In this document: positions 1-12,684 of the stretch, piece by piece
Layout: each line of letters begins with the position of its first letter
Numbering within the stretch: position 1 is the first letter of the stretch
Origin: Solea solea
Taxonomy: Eukaryota; Chordata; Actinopteri; Pleuronectiformes; Soleidae
Direction: 5' to 3'
DNA length: 64,000 bases
Assembly (NCBI RefSeq): GCF_958295425.1
Contig: NC_081147.1
Span: 2,315,290 to 2,379,289, forward strand
Made by a program: the position numbers and the translations under genes
The notes under the pieces: generated by a model
Told to the model about the DNA's origin: nothing
The model's database searches: none
Seen by the model: only the letters and a program-made list of their open reading frames with translations

Positions 1-57
1 CACTATTTACCTGAAAGTACGAACAGCAGAGGCATTGTACACCGCGCGCTCCGCCCA

Positions 58-288
58 CACCAAAGTCCATAGAGAAAATCAGCGATTTTACAGAGCGGTA
101 AACAGTTGTCGATCCGCTGCTGCCTCCATCACTACATTTAGCTATATTATATTTGTGACTTCAGTGTTGTGAAACCTACGTTCACATTAACTTCAATGAC
201 ACAAACTGGCCACAGGAGGCAGCAGTAGACCAGTAACTCCTGTTTCCCTGTGAGCAAAAATCACTGATTTTCTCACTGGACTTTGGTG
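58..288 (+). repeat. Dispersed repeat with terminal inverted repeats, copy 1
   Basis: The left end begins CACCAAAGTCCATAGAGAAA and the right end, reverse-complemented, begins CACCAAAGTCCAGTGAGAAA, giving inverted ends of about 32 bases around a 231-bp unit. Homology to the copy at 19958-20191 runs beyond the ends on both sides (about 1-57 and 289-345), so the full mobile unit may be larger. Structure fits a non-autonomous DNA transposon (MITE). Confidence 0.75.
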
Positions 289-1134
289 TAGGGATGACAG
301 CCATAAAAGGCTGTTTAACGGTTAAATAAAGCAGTGACACTGAATTTAAATAGTAAAAATGTGATAGTAGTTAAGGTGATTTTTTTGGTTTTTGGTAAGT
401 TCAGGTTTTTTAAACTTCACTAGAGTTCATTTAATTCAAGTTTTTATGTTTGACATATTATTATAAACACTAGTTTAATGTTCCTTTCTCTTTTTTCCAT
501 GACCCTATTGCTTGACCTCTATTTCCGAGTATCGTCACCTTAGCTAACCAAAATATCTGACGTCCTCAGCTTTTGTGTACAAAAACAAATTACTTGAGTA
601 CAGGTTCTGAGTACAAGAAGTGTGTTTACACGTATAAATGCACATTTTTAAGTGGTAATATGGAAATTCTGACCCTTTTGTACTAAGTATACGGTGGTTA
701 CCTACATAACGCATAAACTAGCTAGTTTTAGCCACAGTTAGCAATACCAGTCAAAAAATCAACGCTACATGTACGATATTTTGCACAAACAAACATGTCT
801 CAGGCCAAAAGACGGAGCAGTTCTGTGTGTACGACCGATTTAATGTGACACAAATACGATAAAAGTGCAATGAACAGTAAAAGTAGGGTGTTTTTACTAC
901 TGCAGCCATTCTGGAATCCGACGTCCACATTTCTTTTGTATCATAAAGCGTAAATATGACATGATTGTACAACAGCAGCCATAAAAACTCTTATGAAAGA
1001 CGATGAAAAAAGTAAAGCACATTATAAAGTGGTTGGCTGCAGTAATGACTCTCACTTGTGTCGTCGTCTGTAGGCTTCACTGAATCTGAATGAGGAGAAT
1101 TATTGTCTCTGTGAGCAGATGCCAGCATTGTATA

Positions 1135-1138
<4 letters not shown>

Positions 1139-1180
<42 letters not shown>
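1139..1180 (+). repeat. (TG)21 microsatellite
   Basis: This is an uninterrupted TG run. A second shorter run lies at 1224-1246. Confidence 0.97.
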
Positions 1181-1181
<1 letters not shown>

Positions 1182-2044
1182 TATACACAGTGGACGATGG
1201 TGCACAGTCAGAGGAGAAACATCTGTGTGTGTGTGTGTGTGTGTGTCTGTGGGCTCAAACCATTACGAGCTGTTTACACAAACACCCCCCGACCAAAGAC
1301 ACTTCCTGCCGCCAAACTGGCCGTGAAATTCGCCTCCAACGTTTGGAGCTTTTTCAAAAGGAAACAGGCTACGGGTTCTCGCCGGAGCGGAACCCAAAAT
1401 TACTCCCACATTGTGCCGTCGAAACCCCCTCGACCGACGACGACGACGCTGCAGCCGCTGGACACAGAGACGAGCTGATCTGCTGGATGTTAAAGTCTCA
1501 ATCACACAGTGATTTCATGCCCTGATTACTGTTGGATTATCGCTGCTATCTTCATACGACATTGAAAACATCATCAAAATCATGTTGCCATCTGTGATGA
1601 TTGGAAACAGTTTTTATTATGGCCAAAACACCAATGATCAATCCTCCTTGAAGCTTGGATCTGTAATTCATTGTAGGAAATGAAGTAAAAATGCAGCCAA
1701 AAATACGTTTTGGTGTTTTGGGGTGGAGCTTAGACAGGAGAGGGTGTGGCATGAGGAGAATTAATGTTTTTATTCCGTTTCCGTATCGCGTACATGGGTT
1801 TACTGTCGTGAAACTACAGTTCAACAGTGAACCATGTGGTTGTATTGATTTTGATTTTAACCAGTTTATTATTATCTCTATTTAACTTTTACATAATATC
1901 ATAACCTCAAAGATCAGCCAATAACAATATCAGTCCAATACAGTTTATTTACAAAACTTCACCGCACTGTTTTGCTAGTTACTTCGAGTACTTTTTTATT
2001 TTCCATAAACATTTTTATACAATTTCTTTAGTAACTATTTAAAT

Positions 2045-2150
2045 GCTTTGTATTTATATAGCACTTTTTCTTGATGACGACTCAAAGCTGCTTCACAGTA
2101 CATTCACACCCATTCACTCATCTTTCAAATGACTCGCTCTACCACATGCT
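2045..2150 (+). repeat. Fragment of a common teleost dispersed repeat
   Basis: The motif TATTTATATAGCACTTTT is followed by a GACGACTCAAAGCTGCTTCA-type segment and a CATTCACACCCATTCA stretch. The same layout recurs at about 55,148-55,240. I recognise this as a frequent fish repeat but cannot name the family. Confidence 0.6.
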
Positions 2151-2627
2151 ACTGTAGCCCCTTATTGGATATTTATCATAGTTATTGTTATCATTATTAT
2201 TATTCAATAAGTGTATGAAATCTTTAGTTTACCCTATGTATTACATCATTTTAATTCTTCGTGTACTTCTTAATTCCTTTGTTTATCTCCTAGTTTTACT
2301 TATTTTCTCATGTATAACTCTGACTCTGGTGCTTCCTCATTTACATAATGCTGAGTATGTAATGTACACTGTTTCCTCAGCTCCTTTAGTGTGTATGTGG
2401 GAGGTTTAGGTGAGCGACTGTTCCACCGGTGGATGTTTTATGTAAAGCCCTTTGTGTTCATTTATATGTATGAAAAGTGCTACATAAATAAAGATTGATT
2501 CACAGATTGAGCTCATTTACAAATGAAAATGCACGGCATGAAAATATTTAAAAACAGCAAACACTTAAAGAAACGCTGACGTCTGCAGGAGCAACGTCTA
2601 AATTCTGTGTTTGATATTTGGATATTT

Positions 2628-3505
2628 TGCTGCGGGGACGTGTGGCTGCAGGGACGTGTGGCTGTGGCTGCAGGGACGTGTGGCTGTGGCTGCGGGGACG
2701 TGTGGCTGTGGCTGCGGGGACGTGTGGCTGCAGGGACGTGTGGCTGCGGGGACATGTGGCTGCAGGGAAGTATGTCTGTGGCTGCAGGGACGTGTGGCTG
2801 TGGCTGCGGGGACGTGTGGCTGCAGGGACGTGTGGCTGCGGGGACATGTGGCTGCAGGGAAGTATGTCTGTGGCTGCAGGGACGTGTGGCTGTGGCTGCA
2901 GGGACGTGTAGCTGCAGGGACGTGTGGCTGCGGGGACATGTGGCTGCAGGGACGTGTGGCTGCAGGGACGTGTGGCTGCGGGGACATGTGGCTGCAGGGA
3001 AGTATGTCTGTGGTTGCAGGGACGTGTGGCTGTGGCTGCGGGGACGTGTGGCTGCAGGGACGTGTGGCTGCGGGGACATGTGGCTGCAGGGAAGTATGTC
3101 TGTGGCTGCAGGGACGTGTGGCTGTGGCTGCAGGGACGTGTAGCTGCAGGGACGTGTGGCTGCGGGGACATGTGGCTGCAGGGACGTGTGGCTGCAGGGA
3201 CGTGTGGCTGCGGGGACATGTGGCTGCAGGGACGTGTGGCTGCAGGGACGTGTGGCTGCGGGGACATGTGGCTGCAGGGACGTGTGGCTGCGGGGACATG
3301 TGGCTGCAGGGATGTGTGGCTGCGGGGACATGTGGCTGCAGGGAAGTATGTCTGTGGCTGCAGGGACGTGTGGCTGTGGCAGCAGGGACGTGTAGCTGCA
3401 GGGACATGTGGCTGCGGGGACATGTGGCTGCAGGGACATGTGGCTGTGGTGACATGTGGCTGTGGGACGTGTGGCTGCGAGACGTGTGGCTGTGGGACAT
3501 GTAGC
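2628..3505 (+). repeat. G-rich minisatellite, about 16-bp unit
   Basis: About 0.9 kb is built from the unit GGGACGTGTGGCTGCA and variants (GGGGACATG, and a 22-bp form with an extra GTGGCT). A marker variant, GGGAAGTATGTCTGTGG, begins at 2765, 2857, 2997, 3089 and 3341, giving spacings of 92, 140, 92 and 252 and so a higher-order pattern. The array lacks stop codons in most frames on both strands and therefore yields spurious frames of up to 360 codons. Confidence 0.95.
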
Positions 3506-5585
3506 TGCTGCATCCGTCCTGTGTTTATTTGTGGTGTTGTTTGTCCACAGCTGAGCCAACGGGACGACGGGCAGAGCAGAAGACAGGAGGGGGATTTGTT
3601 TAATGAGGCCAGAGACAGAGACATAGACACGAGGACCTGATTAGACGCAGACTAAACACTTTTGGCATATTTTGGGCAGCAGTGTGGTGAACGTTCATCA
3701 TCTCAGCGTAGGTGACCTTCAGCAGCACGACTGTGGACGTCCTGTGAAGTCCACCCTGACCTCTGCTGAACAGTTTAAAGTTCTCAAAGAAAATCTAAAT
3801 TAACATCCACTGGAATTTAATTACATCTCTGTCTTCAGTCTACACTAGAATAAAGTAAATCCAGCACTTTATGAGATTTAAAAGTAATTTAATAAAGTTT
3901 GTGAGATCTGACCTCTGTCCCTTTGTCCTTCAGTGTCTCATTTTTAAACAGTTAATCCACTAATCTGAATGAACAAAGAGGAAACGAGACGAGAAAAAGA
4001 CGATTTAAAATCTTGTGTTAAACACGTGTTAAGATATTTACGTTTTTAAAATCAAGTCAGATTTGAAAACCCTCACCCTCTCATCGACCACTCAAAGTGT
4101 CGACCTCTCTCCTCTGATGATGATAATATTTCATTTTCACTCACTCTCGCTCCGTCTCTCTCTCTCTACGATAATTGATCGTCACAATCACCAAGGCCCC
4201 ACTTTTCTTTTGTTTCTCATTTGCTTTATTTTGGCGGTGTCAGTGGGAGTCTTCCTGTCCAGGTCACCGACCGCCGAGACGAGTGGACACTCACACACAC
4301 GCACACACCACCCACTGTGATGCTGATGGAGGAGTGAGGGTGGATGTGAGATGAAAACAAAGGAGTGGATTTGAATAGAAAAGAGATTAAACACACACAG
4401 ACAGAGGTTTATGCAAAAAAGCTTCAAACGAGAAGAAACTAAAAATACATGAATCTACTGTTCTTGACCTCTAAGAATTACATGTTCTTAGCTTTTCCCG
4501 GACAGCACACAGGTCATCGCGATCATCGCAGGTCTCCACTGTGAAACAGCGAGTGAGTGTCATCACCTCAATTACAGTAACGTGTAGTTGTGTTTTCTGT
4601 GGTTGTGCGGCAGTTTGTCGAGGAGACGGAACGAGGAAAGGGCAGAAAAATCAGAGGGCGAGGGCATAGGAGAGGAAAGACGAAAATACATTAACATCGT
4701 GACAGTTTGGGAAGATTAATGTTCGCGAGTCGAGGCGTCCACGAGTAAAACAGGGTTAGCAAAAATAAATAAAAAAAAGAACTTGAGAAAAGGAAGCAAA
4801 ATGATCAGGACTGAAAAAGTGTCAAATGAGAACCGACCTTCAGGGGAACGAATACAGCGTTCCAGAACTTTCCACTTGAAAACTCGAGACTTGAAAAGTC
4901 TAATTTCAGGCTACAAATGGAATCCTCGCCTGAGGCTCCCTCCACCCTATTACAAATAATGCCAAGAAGTGGGCTGAGAGCTGAGGGGGAGAGAGGGAGG
5001 TCTGGCAGTGAAATTTGACTCCACTGTTGATAAAAGGAGGAGGAGTCTGGGACAACAAGCCTCTGGAGGCTGGTTGGACAAGAGGACGATGAAAGGGTGA
5101 ACCAGTGACAGATTTTTTGGTAAGGGGTGAATTCACGTCCAAAATCGCAAGTAGATGCACATTTTTACGTCAATCAGGTATTTGTGTCAAATTATTTTGC
5201 AGCTTGTTTGATGTGCAAAAAGTTGTGGTGTTTGACCAGAGAGGGCAGCAGATACACCAGTTTTCATCACAACATATATAATTCCAGCACTTTATACTAA
5301 ACTGTGAAGATTTACACCTGGATCCACAAATAACTAGATACATATACACTGGTTTACACCTGAACTAAGTGGTTTAAGGGTTTAGTTAGACTTTGAAGGT
5401 GTTTTTTTTAAATGTGGTTCTATGTATTTCAGGTTCTACCAGGAAACCTGATTTAGCCACATAGCAAAAACCCAGCCTAATAAAATCTACACATGCTCGA
5501 GTCCATCATATTTTTAGAATATGCTGAATGCTTCATCTCATTTTCTGACGGGAAACTGAAGTTTGTAACCTCGCTGAATCTCCTG

Positions 5586-5792
5586 CACCAAAGCCCATGG
5601 AGAAATTCTGCATTTTTAGCTTGCAGTGACAGAGGAGGTGCTGGTCTACTGCTGCCTCGTGTGGTCAGTTTGTGTCACTGCGGTCAATCTGAACAAAGGA
5701 TTTCAAACACTGAAGTCACAAAGTCAGACATTTGAACTGACGAACGAAAGCAGCAGATCTTTAATCACTGATTTTCTCTATGGAGTTTGGTG
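5586..5792 (-). repeat. Dispersed repeat with terminal inverted repeats, copy 3 (reverse, diverged)
   Basis: This copy is about 207 bp. It starts CACCAAAG and ends GTTTGGTG, and the internal part matches the other two copies when reverse-complemented (for example GTCAGTTTGTGTCACT). It lacks the outer flanks shared by copies 1 and 2. Confidence 0.65.
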
Positions 5793-7535
5793 CAGAGAAC
5801 AAATTGTTTACAAATCTGCACAGATTTCAGTTTCCAGTCAGTAAATGCTGTCTGACAGGCAAGACTATAATCTTACAATATCGTAGATTTAAGCTGATGT
5901 GGTTTTCATTTTGTTGATCCACTAATATCTGTTTGTAAATTCATGTTTTCACTGACACCGTGTCTGCACGTGTCAGGCCTGAACTATACAACTTATTAAA
6001 GTTTACATTTCTTACACCAGGTCATCTGAAGGAATCAGAAAATTGGTCTTTCATGGGATTAAATCCTGCTGGCTACTCTTCCTCCTCCTCGTCCTCCTCC
6101 CCCTGCTCTCCTGCTCCTTGAGGCTGATCTGAAGACACATCAGAAAGCATTAGAGGGGAGCAGGGGGACGCCGCAGCGCTGCAGCGGGTAAATGAAGAAG
6201 AAGAGAGGAGTGAAATGCTGGAGGAACGAGTCGGCACAGATCTGTGTGGTTTCCACGGCGAGGGAGCGCCACAAAACGTCTCATCAGACGGAATCGAGAT
6301 AGGAGGTTAATGAGAATCTGGTGTGAAGTTTACTTTTACTTTTCCCAAAACTGCACAAAGGCTGTCAGAGACAAAGAAATCAGCAGCAGCAGCAGCAGCA
6401 TAGAGAAACCACAGCAACATAACAACAAATTTTAATGATCAGACTTGTGATTTGGTAGCACTATATAGCCGCACAAATAAATGTTTCTTACTTGGAACTC
6501 GGTTACTAACCACTTCCTGCAGTGAAGGCCTGGACGTGACAAAGCGTATATGCCACGTCTTTGAGGAGTTTGTCCCTCGCGGCCAAACACAACTTACACA
6601 ATTTAATGAGACTGAAGTTGTGTTTGCTCTGAGTCCCCGGAGTTCTCCCACAGTGCCTTGCAGCGATGATTCAGTGTCTAATCTTAGATGAGGAGAATGA
6701 TGGGGAACATGCAGTAAGGTTTACAGGTGGTTTGTCAGCACTATAGTGAAAATATGCCCACAGGTGATTCATACCTTGTCCAAAACAAAGATGGTGTTTT
6801 GTTTTTCTGTCTACGTGTAAATGTAGTTTTTTTTTGTCCCTGAAAACGGAGACTTTTGAAAACTCTGGGTTCACAAAGCTGTGTTTCTGCCTTGTGGCTT
6901 ATTTACGTTGCACATTGGACAACCCTCCCTGGTGACATCCAACCAGGAGGAGGCCCCCGGCGAAGACCCAGGACTCGCTGGAGAAACTGTAGTCCTTTTC
7001 AAGGAGCCCTATACATGAGGTGAAGGTAGTCACTATGACCAGAGCTTCTCAGTGATTTTAGTCCCGTCTGAATGTGCCATGTCAGTAATCATTACCCGAC
7101 CATGTCAGTCAAGAAAGATCTGGAAAAATGACCCCTGGTAATACTCATCCCGTGCAAATAGACCAGCAGGAAACATATGCGTAAACATCTCCTGTCTACA
7201 AATAGTTGTCCGTGGATTTTCAAGCATGGCGGCGCTATGTTGCTATGACGAGTGTCTGCACTTGTGTGATATCAAAAAGCAGTGTAGTATGAACATGACG
7301 ACAGAAGATGACGGTGGCGCTTAAATCAGGTGCCACTCGGTGACCGGGAAGTCAGGGTGAAGTTGTTTACGCGTATCTGCCAACAGAGCCAGCGATGCAG
7401 TAGGTCATGGGGTAGTGGTGGCGCCGTTTCCAATTCAGGCATCACTGAGTTCGCTCCAACCCTTGTCCTCCCGATCAAGGCCCTTGTTGGCGCCCCAGAA
7501 TAGGGTAAATAGGGTGACAATAGATGTGCTTTGTC

Positions 7536-7715
7536 TAGGGTACATCTGTCCAGGGTATACCCGTCTAGTGTTCACCTGTCTAGGGTAAACCCTTCCAGGG
7601 TAAACCCATCTAGGGTACACCTGTCAAGGGTATACCTGTCTAGTGTTCACCTGTCTAGGGAATACCCGTCTAGTGGTCACCTGTCTAGGGTATACCCATC
7701 TGGGGTACACCCGTT
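7536..7715 (+). repeat. 15-bp minisatellite, 12 units
   Basis: There are twelve exact-length 15-bp units of the type TAGGGTACACCTGTC with substitutions but no indels (12 x 15 = 180). Because the unit is a multiple of three, both strands show pentapeptide-repeat frames (forward SRVHL/SRVYP type). Confidence 0.92.
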
Positions 7716-8646
7716 GCGGGAGCGCACAGAGCTGGTTTCCCAGGCCTGCGACGGTCGTAGTGGTGGCTCCGTGACAGAAAGGGGTCTTGGGACAGACGAG
7801 GCGATTTACCACTCCAAATTGTGGTACCCAGATTTCTGATGACTAAGCCATATCAGGACATATTACAGATGTCCTGAAGTAAAATGACACTAGTCCACCT
7901 CCCCATGTAAAACTAATCCCTTCTGGATAGGGCTAAAGTCGCTTCAGTATTCCCTGGAAGAGCCGAACGAAAAGGCCAGAGAGAGAGAGAGGAAAGTCTG
8001 GGCTTCTCTTCTCTGGATATTGATGGGTAAAGACATCAGCTTGTTTTTTTAGACAACTTTAATTATTGATGTAGAGGCTTTCAGAAAGTTTTTCAGAGAC
8101 AAATTTCAAACCTAAATTGACAGCAAAATTGATGGATGTTCTCCAGCTGCAGTACATCCCACTGTGCTGAGACCACGAGTTTGAGAGAAAAGAGAAAAAT
8201 AATGACGAAAAGAAGAGGGGATAAAGAAATGATTCTGGGTTTAGTTGCTTCTCCCTGGAGAGATGCTTTAAAATCGCCTCAGAAACTAACTGTATGTACG
8301 ACATGTTTAATCCTGCGGTGAACTAAAAAAAGAAAAAACTACATCTGAGACTTGAGTTCAGAATCCAAGACACGAGTGAGAGGACGACTCCTCTGAGTCT
8401 GACGCACATATCACTACTGCAGCTACTCCACGCACTCATCAGCATCTAAAACACCACAGTCTTCCCCCGACTTCGCTGTCAACTTCCCTCATCAGGATCT
8501 GATGACAGCCGCCCCCCCACCAAGCTGTGCTGGATTAGACGGCGCCGCTCGCTCTGCGAAGCTTCCATCACTGCAAACAAAAAACTTCCTTCCCTTTTCT
8601 GTCACAGCGATACCATCTGCAATTTCAGCAGGAGACAGAGACACGA

Positions 8647-8674
8647 GGGAGGGAGGGAGGGAGGGAGGGAGGGA
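8647..8674 (+). repeat. (GGGA)7 tetranucleotide repeat
   Basis: This is a perfect GGGA run inside a purine stretch. The G-runs could support quadruplex formation. Confidence 0.9.
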
Positions 8675-9189
8675 AGGGAGACAATCACATTCCAGCAAAT
8701 GCAGTGGTATCACGACGGATGCTTTGTTTTTAGCCTGTGATTTTATGCACTATCCTTTCTCCCATCACTCCTTGACACGAGGTTTGGAGCCGTGTGGCCC
8801 GTGGCGCTCAATCTGACTCGAGGCGTCACCCGAGTGCAGCGAGGCTGATGGAGCAGGTGAGGGAACAGTTTTATCAGAAATGGGCCTTTTCCTGGTAACA
8901 GGGTTGGCACAATACTGTGTTGTGTTTCTACCGCGGGTGGCGAGGGTCAGGAGCTATGGAGCTATATACATAATATGTGTCAACTACAGTGTAAAGGCCC
9001 ATTTACACTCGACACAAAAGACGGAGACGGACGGAGAAGTTCTGTAAGTATTTAGCATTCATCTCAGCAGGAGAGCTCGTCCAATGACAGAAACAGTGCT
9101 TTACCAAAGGAAATCATGGGGGCAGTAGAGAGGGAATAATCCAATCAGTCAGGAAAATGACCAACAATAGCCAATAAGAGTCTATGTAG

Positions 9190-9330
9190 ACATTTAAAAA
9201 TGCTCTGATACCCCAAGAAAGGGTGCCAAAGACATGGAACAGTTGGGACAGGTTATTTTGGTACTATCCGTATTGGAAACACAAAAACAAACTGTACCAA
9301 ACCGGACTGTCTCACTGAGAGGAAACACGG
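9190..9330 (+). repeat. Dispersed fish repeat with GGTACC-like cores, copy A
   Basis: Features are GGGTGCCAAAGACATGGAAC, a TATTTTGGTACTATCC segment, and a closing part with CAAACTGTACCAAACCGGAC followed by GGAAACACGGC. The reverse of this layout occurs at 52,430-52,590. This is probably a MITE-type element. Confidence 0.6.
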
Positions 9331-10020
9331 CATGAGAGTGACCTGATGTTGGAGCATCTGTGTGTGACCTTCACTGACATGTGCTCACACTCGGCCTCAG
9401 ACGACTCCGGCTGTTTGACGGATCAAGCATCGCCGAGACAAACCCGAGGGCAGTGATGTCGGTCAATCAGTCCATCTGTTCCCACTCTGGACCGAGACAC
9501 GCTCAGCAGACGTTAGTGAATTTTGGCATTTACATTAAGTGATTAAGTGATGCATTGAGCCTCAGAACCAGAGAGAAAAACTCATTTAATTCCTGCAGTG
9601 TTTATTTGACAAATCAATCTCAGTCCGAAGGTCACCCACTACAATTTTGTGAAGCCTTTCATTCAGATTCTGCCACATGAGGTATACTTAGAGACAAAGA
9701 CAGAACGAGTGGAGCCACCTCCATCACAAACACACAGCTATTTCATTTACTTAGTAAGTAATGTGCTTACTGATTTGAGGACGACTCCACCGCACATTTG
9801 TTCTTTTGTCTTCTCCTGTCACCCGTTCACACACACACACACACCGCACTGACACCACAAGTGGGACTGAACAACACTCGCTCCACTGGAGACACTTGAC
9901 AAACAAACACTGAAGACAATGGACAAAAAAAGCTGTTAAGACGAGCTGGGACGAGTATTAAGAAACTGATACCAGTGCCTGAACCAATCAATCCAGCCGG
10001 AAATCAACATTTATTTTATG

Positions 10021-10540
10021 TTTATTTAAGATTTGCTGTGGAATAGTTGGGTAGCAGAACATGCTAGCACAGTTCACACAGTTTCCACTTAGCATATCAT
10101 GTGTGTTTGTCCGGGAAGATAAAGTAGACGTAGACAAGTGTATCATGTATAAGATTGTAGTTTTGAGGAAATAGGGGCAACAATAGCCTTTCACAAAACA
10201 CAAAAACAACAATAAACGTGAGTTAGTGCCGCATGTTTGTGACAGTTTGAGCAAAGCTAACATTTCTACTGCCTTTGAAGCGTTTCAATGAACACTTGTT
10301 ACTTATTATTAACAGTTCTTTAAATTTAAGATTTGTCATCGAATGGTTAGGTAGCCGAACATGCTAGCACAGTTCACTAGCATTTTTCACTTAGCATATC
10401 GCGTGTTTGCGCCTAAAATTGTAGTTTTGAGGAACACACGCCTTTCACCAAACACAAAAACAACCATAAATGTGAGTTAGTGCCGCGTGTTTGATTGCTT
10501 GAGCAAAGTTAACGCTGAGCAAAGCTAACAAAGCTCACAA
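10021..10540 (+). repeat. Local direct duplication, period 300 bp
   Basis: Segments at about 10,021-10,262 and 10,321-10,540 match in order (GAACATGCTAGCACAGTTCA at 10057 and 10357; AATTGTAGTTTTGAGGAA-type; GTGAGTTAGTGCCGC). The offset of the shared GAACATG motif is exactly 300. Confidence 0.85.
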
Positions 10541-10859
10541 CGAGCACTTGTTATGATTAACGTGTACTTTTCTTCTGCAGACGCTGTTAGCATTGATTTT
10601 TAGAACGTCTAATTGAGGTTTTAAATGTATAAACGAGACAAAGTCAGAAAAGCAGCAGCTGCAGAAATCAGTCCAAATGAGAAAACATGACTCAGGGAAA
10701 AAAACTGCTGATGTAACAGTGTTGTGAAGTTGTGTGTCATTGTTGTTTTTCCTTCTTGTCTGTTGTGACGATGGTTGTTAATTCAGTTTCTACCTTAAAA
10801 ATAGAAAATAAAGAGGTCTAAATCTGAACTTATTTACCTCTCACTATCTCTCTCCAGTA

Positions 10860-10960
10860 TTTAACACATAATAAAACGTGTTTCTCAAAGTGTGGTACGT
10901 GTACCACCAGTGGTACGCAAGCTTCCTCTGGTGGCACTTGGAGGAAAATCAGAAATACTG
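10860..10960 (+). repeat. Dispersed repeat of the GTGGTACGTGTACCACCAG type
   Basis: The sequence GTGGTACGTGTACCACCAG, then CAAGCTTCCTCTGGTGGCAC, recurs in reverse at about 28,275-28,350 and forward at about 46,470-46,560. It is partly palindromic and is a frequent fish repeat. Confidence 0.7.
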
Positions 10961-11309
10961 TTCTACTGTGTGTAGAAAATGAAACAAACAACAAAAAGTA
11001 TACTGTATATGAGGAAGAGGATGATGATGAGAGAATAAATCTGCCTCCTATGACTTTGCTTAGTCTTTTTACACCAAAAGATGAGAATCCTTCGTCCTTC
11101 GTCGTCTTCCTGCACAGCTGGATTTCCGGTGGCTGGTTATGTGGCTGCATAGAGCAGTACCATTTAAAGAGCTATGACCGCGTTCACACTTATAGCTCTG
11201 AAAATGGCGCTGCGATCTGCACCAAAGTCAAGCGATGAGTCCAAGACTGATGTCGCCGCCGTTTGGACCTCAGACACACGACAAGACAACACCACTGAGT
11301 TTGACTCCA

Positions 11310-11502
11310 CCTGCACTGCTGGTGTATACACACACACGCTCCCTTGGTCAGGTCTGACAGTTTTGCCTGACACAGCCTGTTTTCACATTAAGGGCTTGGC
11401 AAACAACTAACGTCACTTCCTTCCTGTTCACAAAGAACAAAAAAAATGGCAGAATAACAACAACAAAAATCGACAAAAGTTCTTTAACGTACTGCAGCTT
11501 TA
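11310..11502 (+). repeat. Dispersed repeat family (CTGTATACACAC...GTACTGCAGC), copy 1
   Basis: Shared blocks are GCTGGTGTATACACACACAC, GGTCAGGTCTGACAGTTTTG, GCCTGTTTTCACATTAAG, a polyA/CAACAA stretch and GTACTGCAGCTTTAA. Related copies occur at about 17,570-17,700 and 36,100-36,262. Confidence 0.7.
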
Positions 11503-11929
11503 AGCTGGGGTCAAAATGTGGTCACCATACGTGTGTTTGCTCTGGGTTTTTTTCTTCTTTTGTCTGGAAGAAGTCTAAATGAAAAGCCGGGAGACAAACA
11601 GCTTTGTAATTAGAACCTGAAGAACTGTCAGCAGCAGCAGATCCTCCTCCTCTCCTCCCTTCATTTCTCTTTCTCCACCTCCTTTCAAACTCATCAAGAA
11701 ATCAACTCTCCCAAAATGACGCCCGTAAGCGTCGTCCGATCTAATCTGAAACTGCCGTCAGCAGGACGACGTCCTCTTTCAAAATAAAAATAGGGGTTTT
11801 AAAATAGGAAAAAAGGTCAAAGCCATCTAGAAAATCAACAGTTTCTCCTCAGCTACGCAGGAAATATTCAATAAGACACATTCTGCACACACCAAATGAT
11901 CCAAAACATAAATGTAATTACATGTAGAT

Positions 11930-12110
11930 GTAGATTTTAAATTTATTGATGAGGTGTTTTGTCCATAAAATGCTGGAAAATGCTCCAAAAACAGCAATTT
12001 CTTCAAATGTCTTGTTCTGTCCATATATTGACTTTGTATATACTATATAATATACAACTTGTATATGTTTTTTTCTGGTTTCTTTGCTCCTCATAACAAG
12101 ATAAAGAATC
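11930..12110 (-). repeat. Dispersed repeat with the GGAGCAAAGAAACC motif, reverse copy
   Basis: GTTTTGTCCATAAAATGCTG and GGTTTCTTTGCTCCTCATAA are reverse-complementary to the copies at 23,630-23,840, 26,500-26,600 and 53,180-53,300. I recognise the motif as very common in fish genomes. Confidence 0.65.
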
Positions 12111-12684
12111 ACATATAAGAAGCTTAAAAATCTCAAAACCTATAAATCCATAAACTTATATATCCAGAGAATGTCAGGTGATTCCCAAACCTCAGAATAA
12201 TAAAAAAAGTGAATATAAAAGAAAATATTAGCGTTAAATAGGCTGAAAAATTTAAATAAAGCAATCAAAGTGAACAATTCTTTATCAAAATAGATTGAAC
12301 TCCTAACTCAATTATCACAAAAGACGGCAATAAACAGACGTTTGAAGTCTAATGAAGTCTCACATCACATTAAATGTGTGAAAATCCACAAACACGGTTC
12401 TTTGTGTGTGTGTGTGTTCAAGTAAAAACACACACACACACACTCTAATCAATTTGAGCGTTGTTAGCTCTGCAGACAGAAATCTATTGTCAGAGCCGTG
12501 TGATGGGAAAGAAATAAGCCGTTCTTATCTTCACGTCGCTGACCTCTGACCCCACAGCGTCTGCTGCTGTTTGTCCTCACGGCGTAAAAAAAGAACAATC
12601 CAGTCAGTAGTTCAGAGGCGTTTCAGGGGAGACGCGGCTTATAATGAACACAATCCACGTTTGTTATGAAAAAGAGTCAGAACA

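Noticed and set aside
2513..3640. Frames of 178 to 360 codons on both strands, Cys/Gly/Trp-rich or Ser/His/Pro-rich
   Set aside because: They are translations of the 16-bp minisatellite, open in several frames at once, with no splice or family support.
5528..5545. GAATGCTTCATCTCAT, similar to the reverse of miR-143
   Set aside because: Mismatches in the mature region and no hairpin partner; likely chance.
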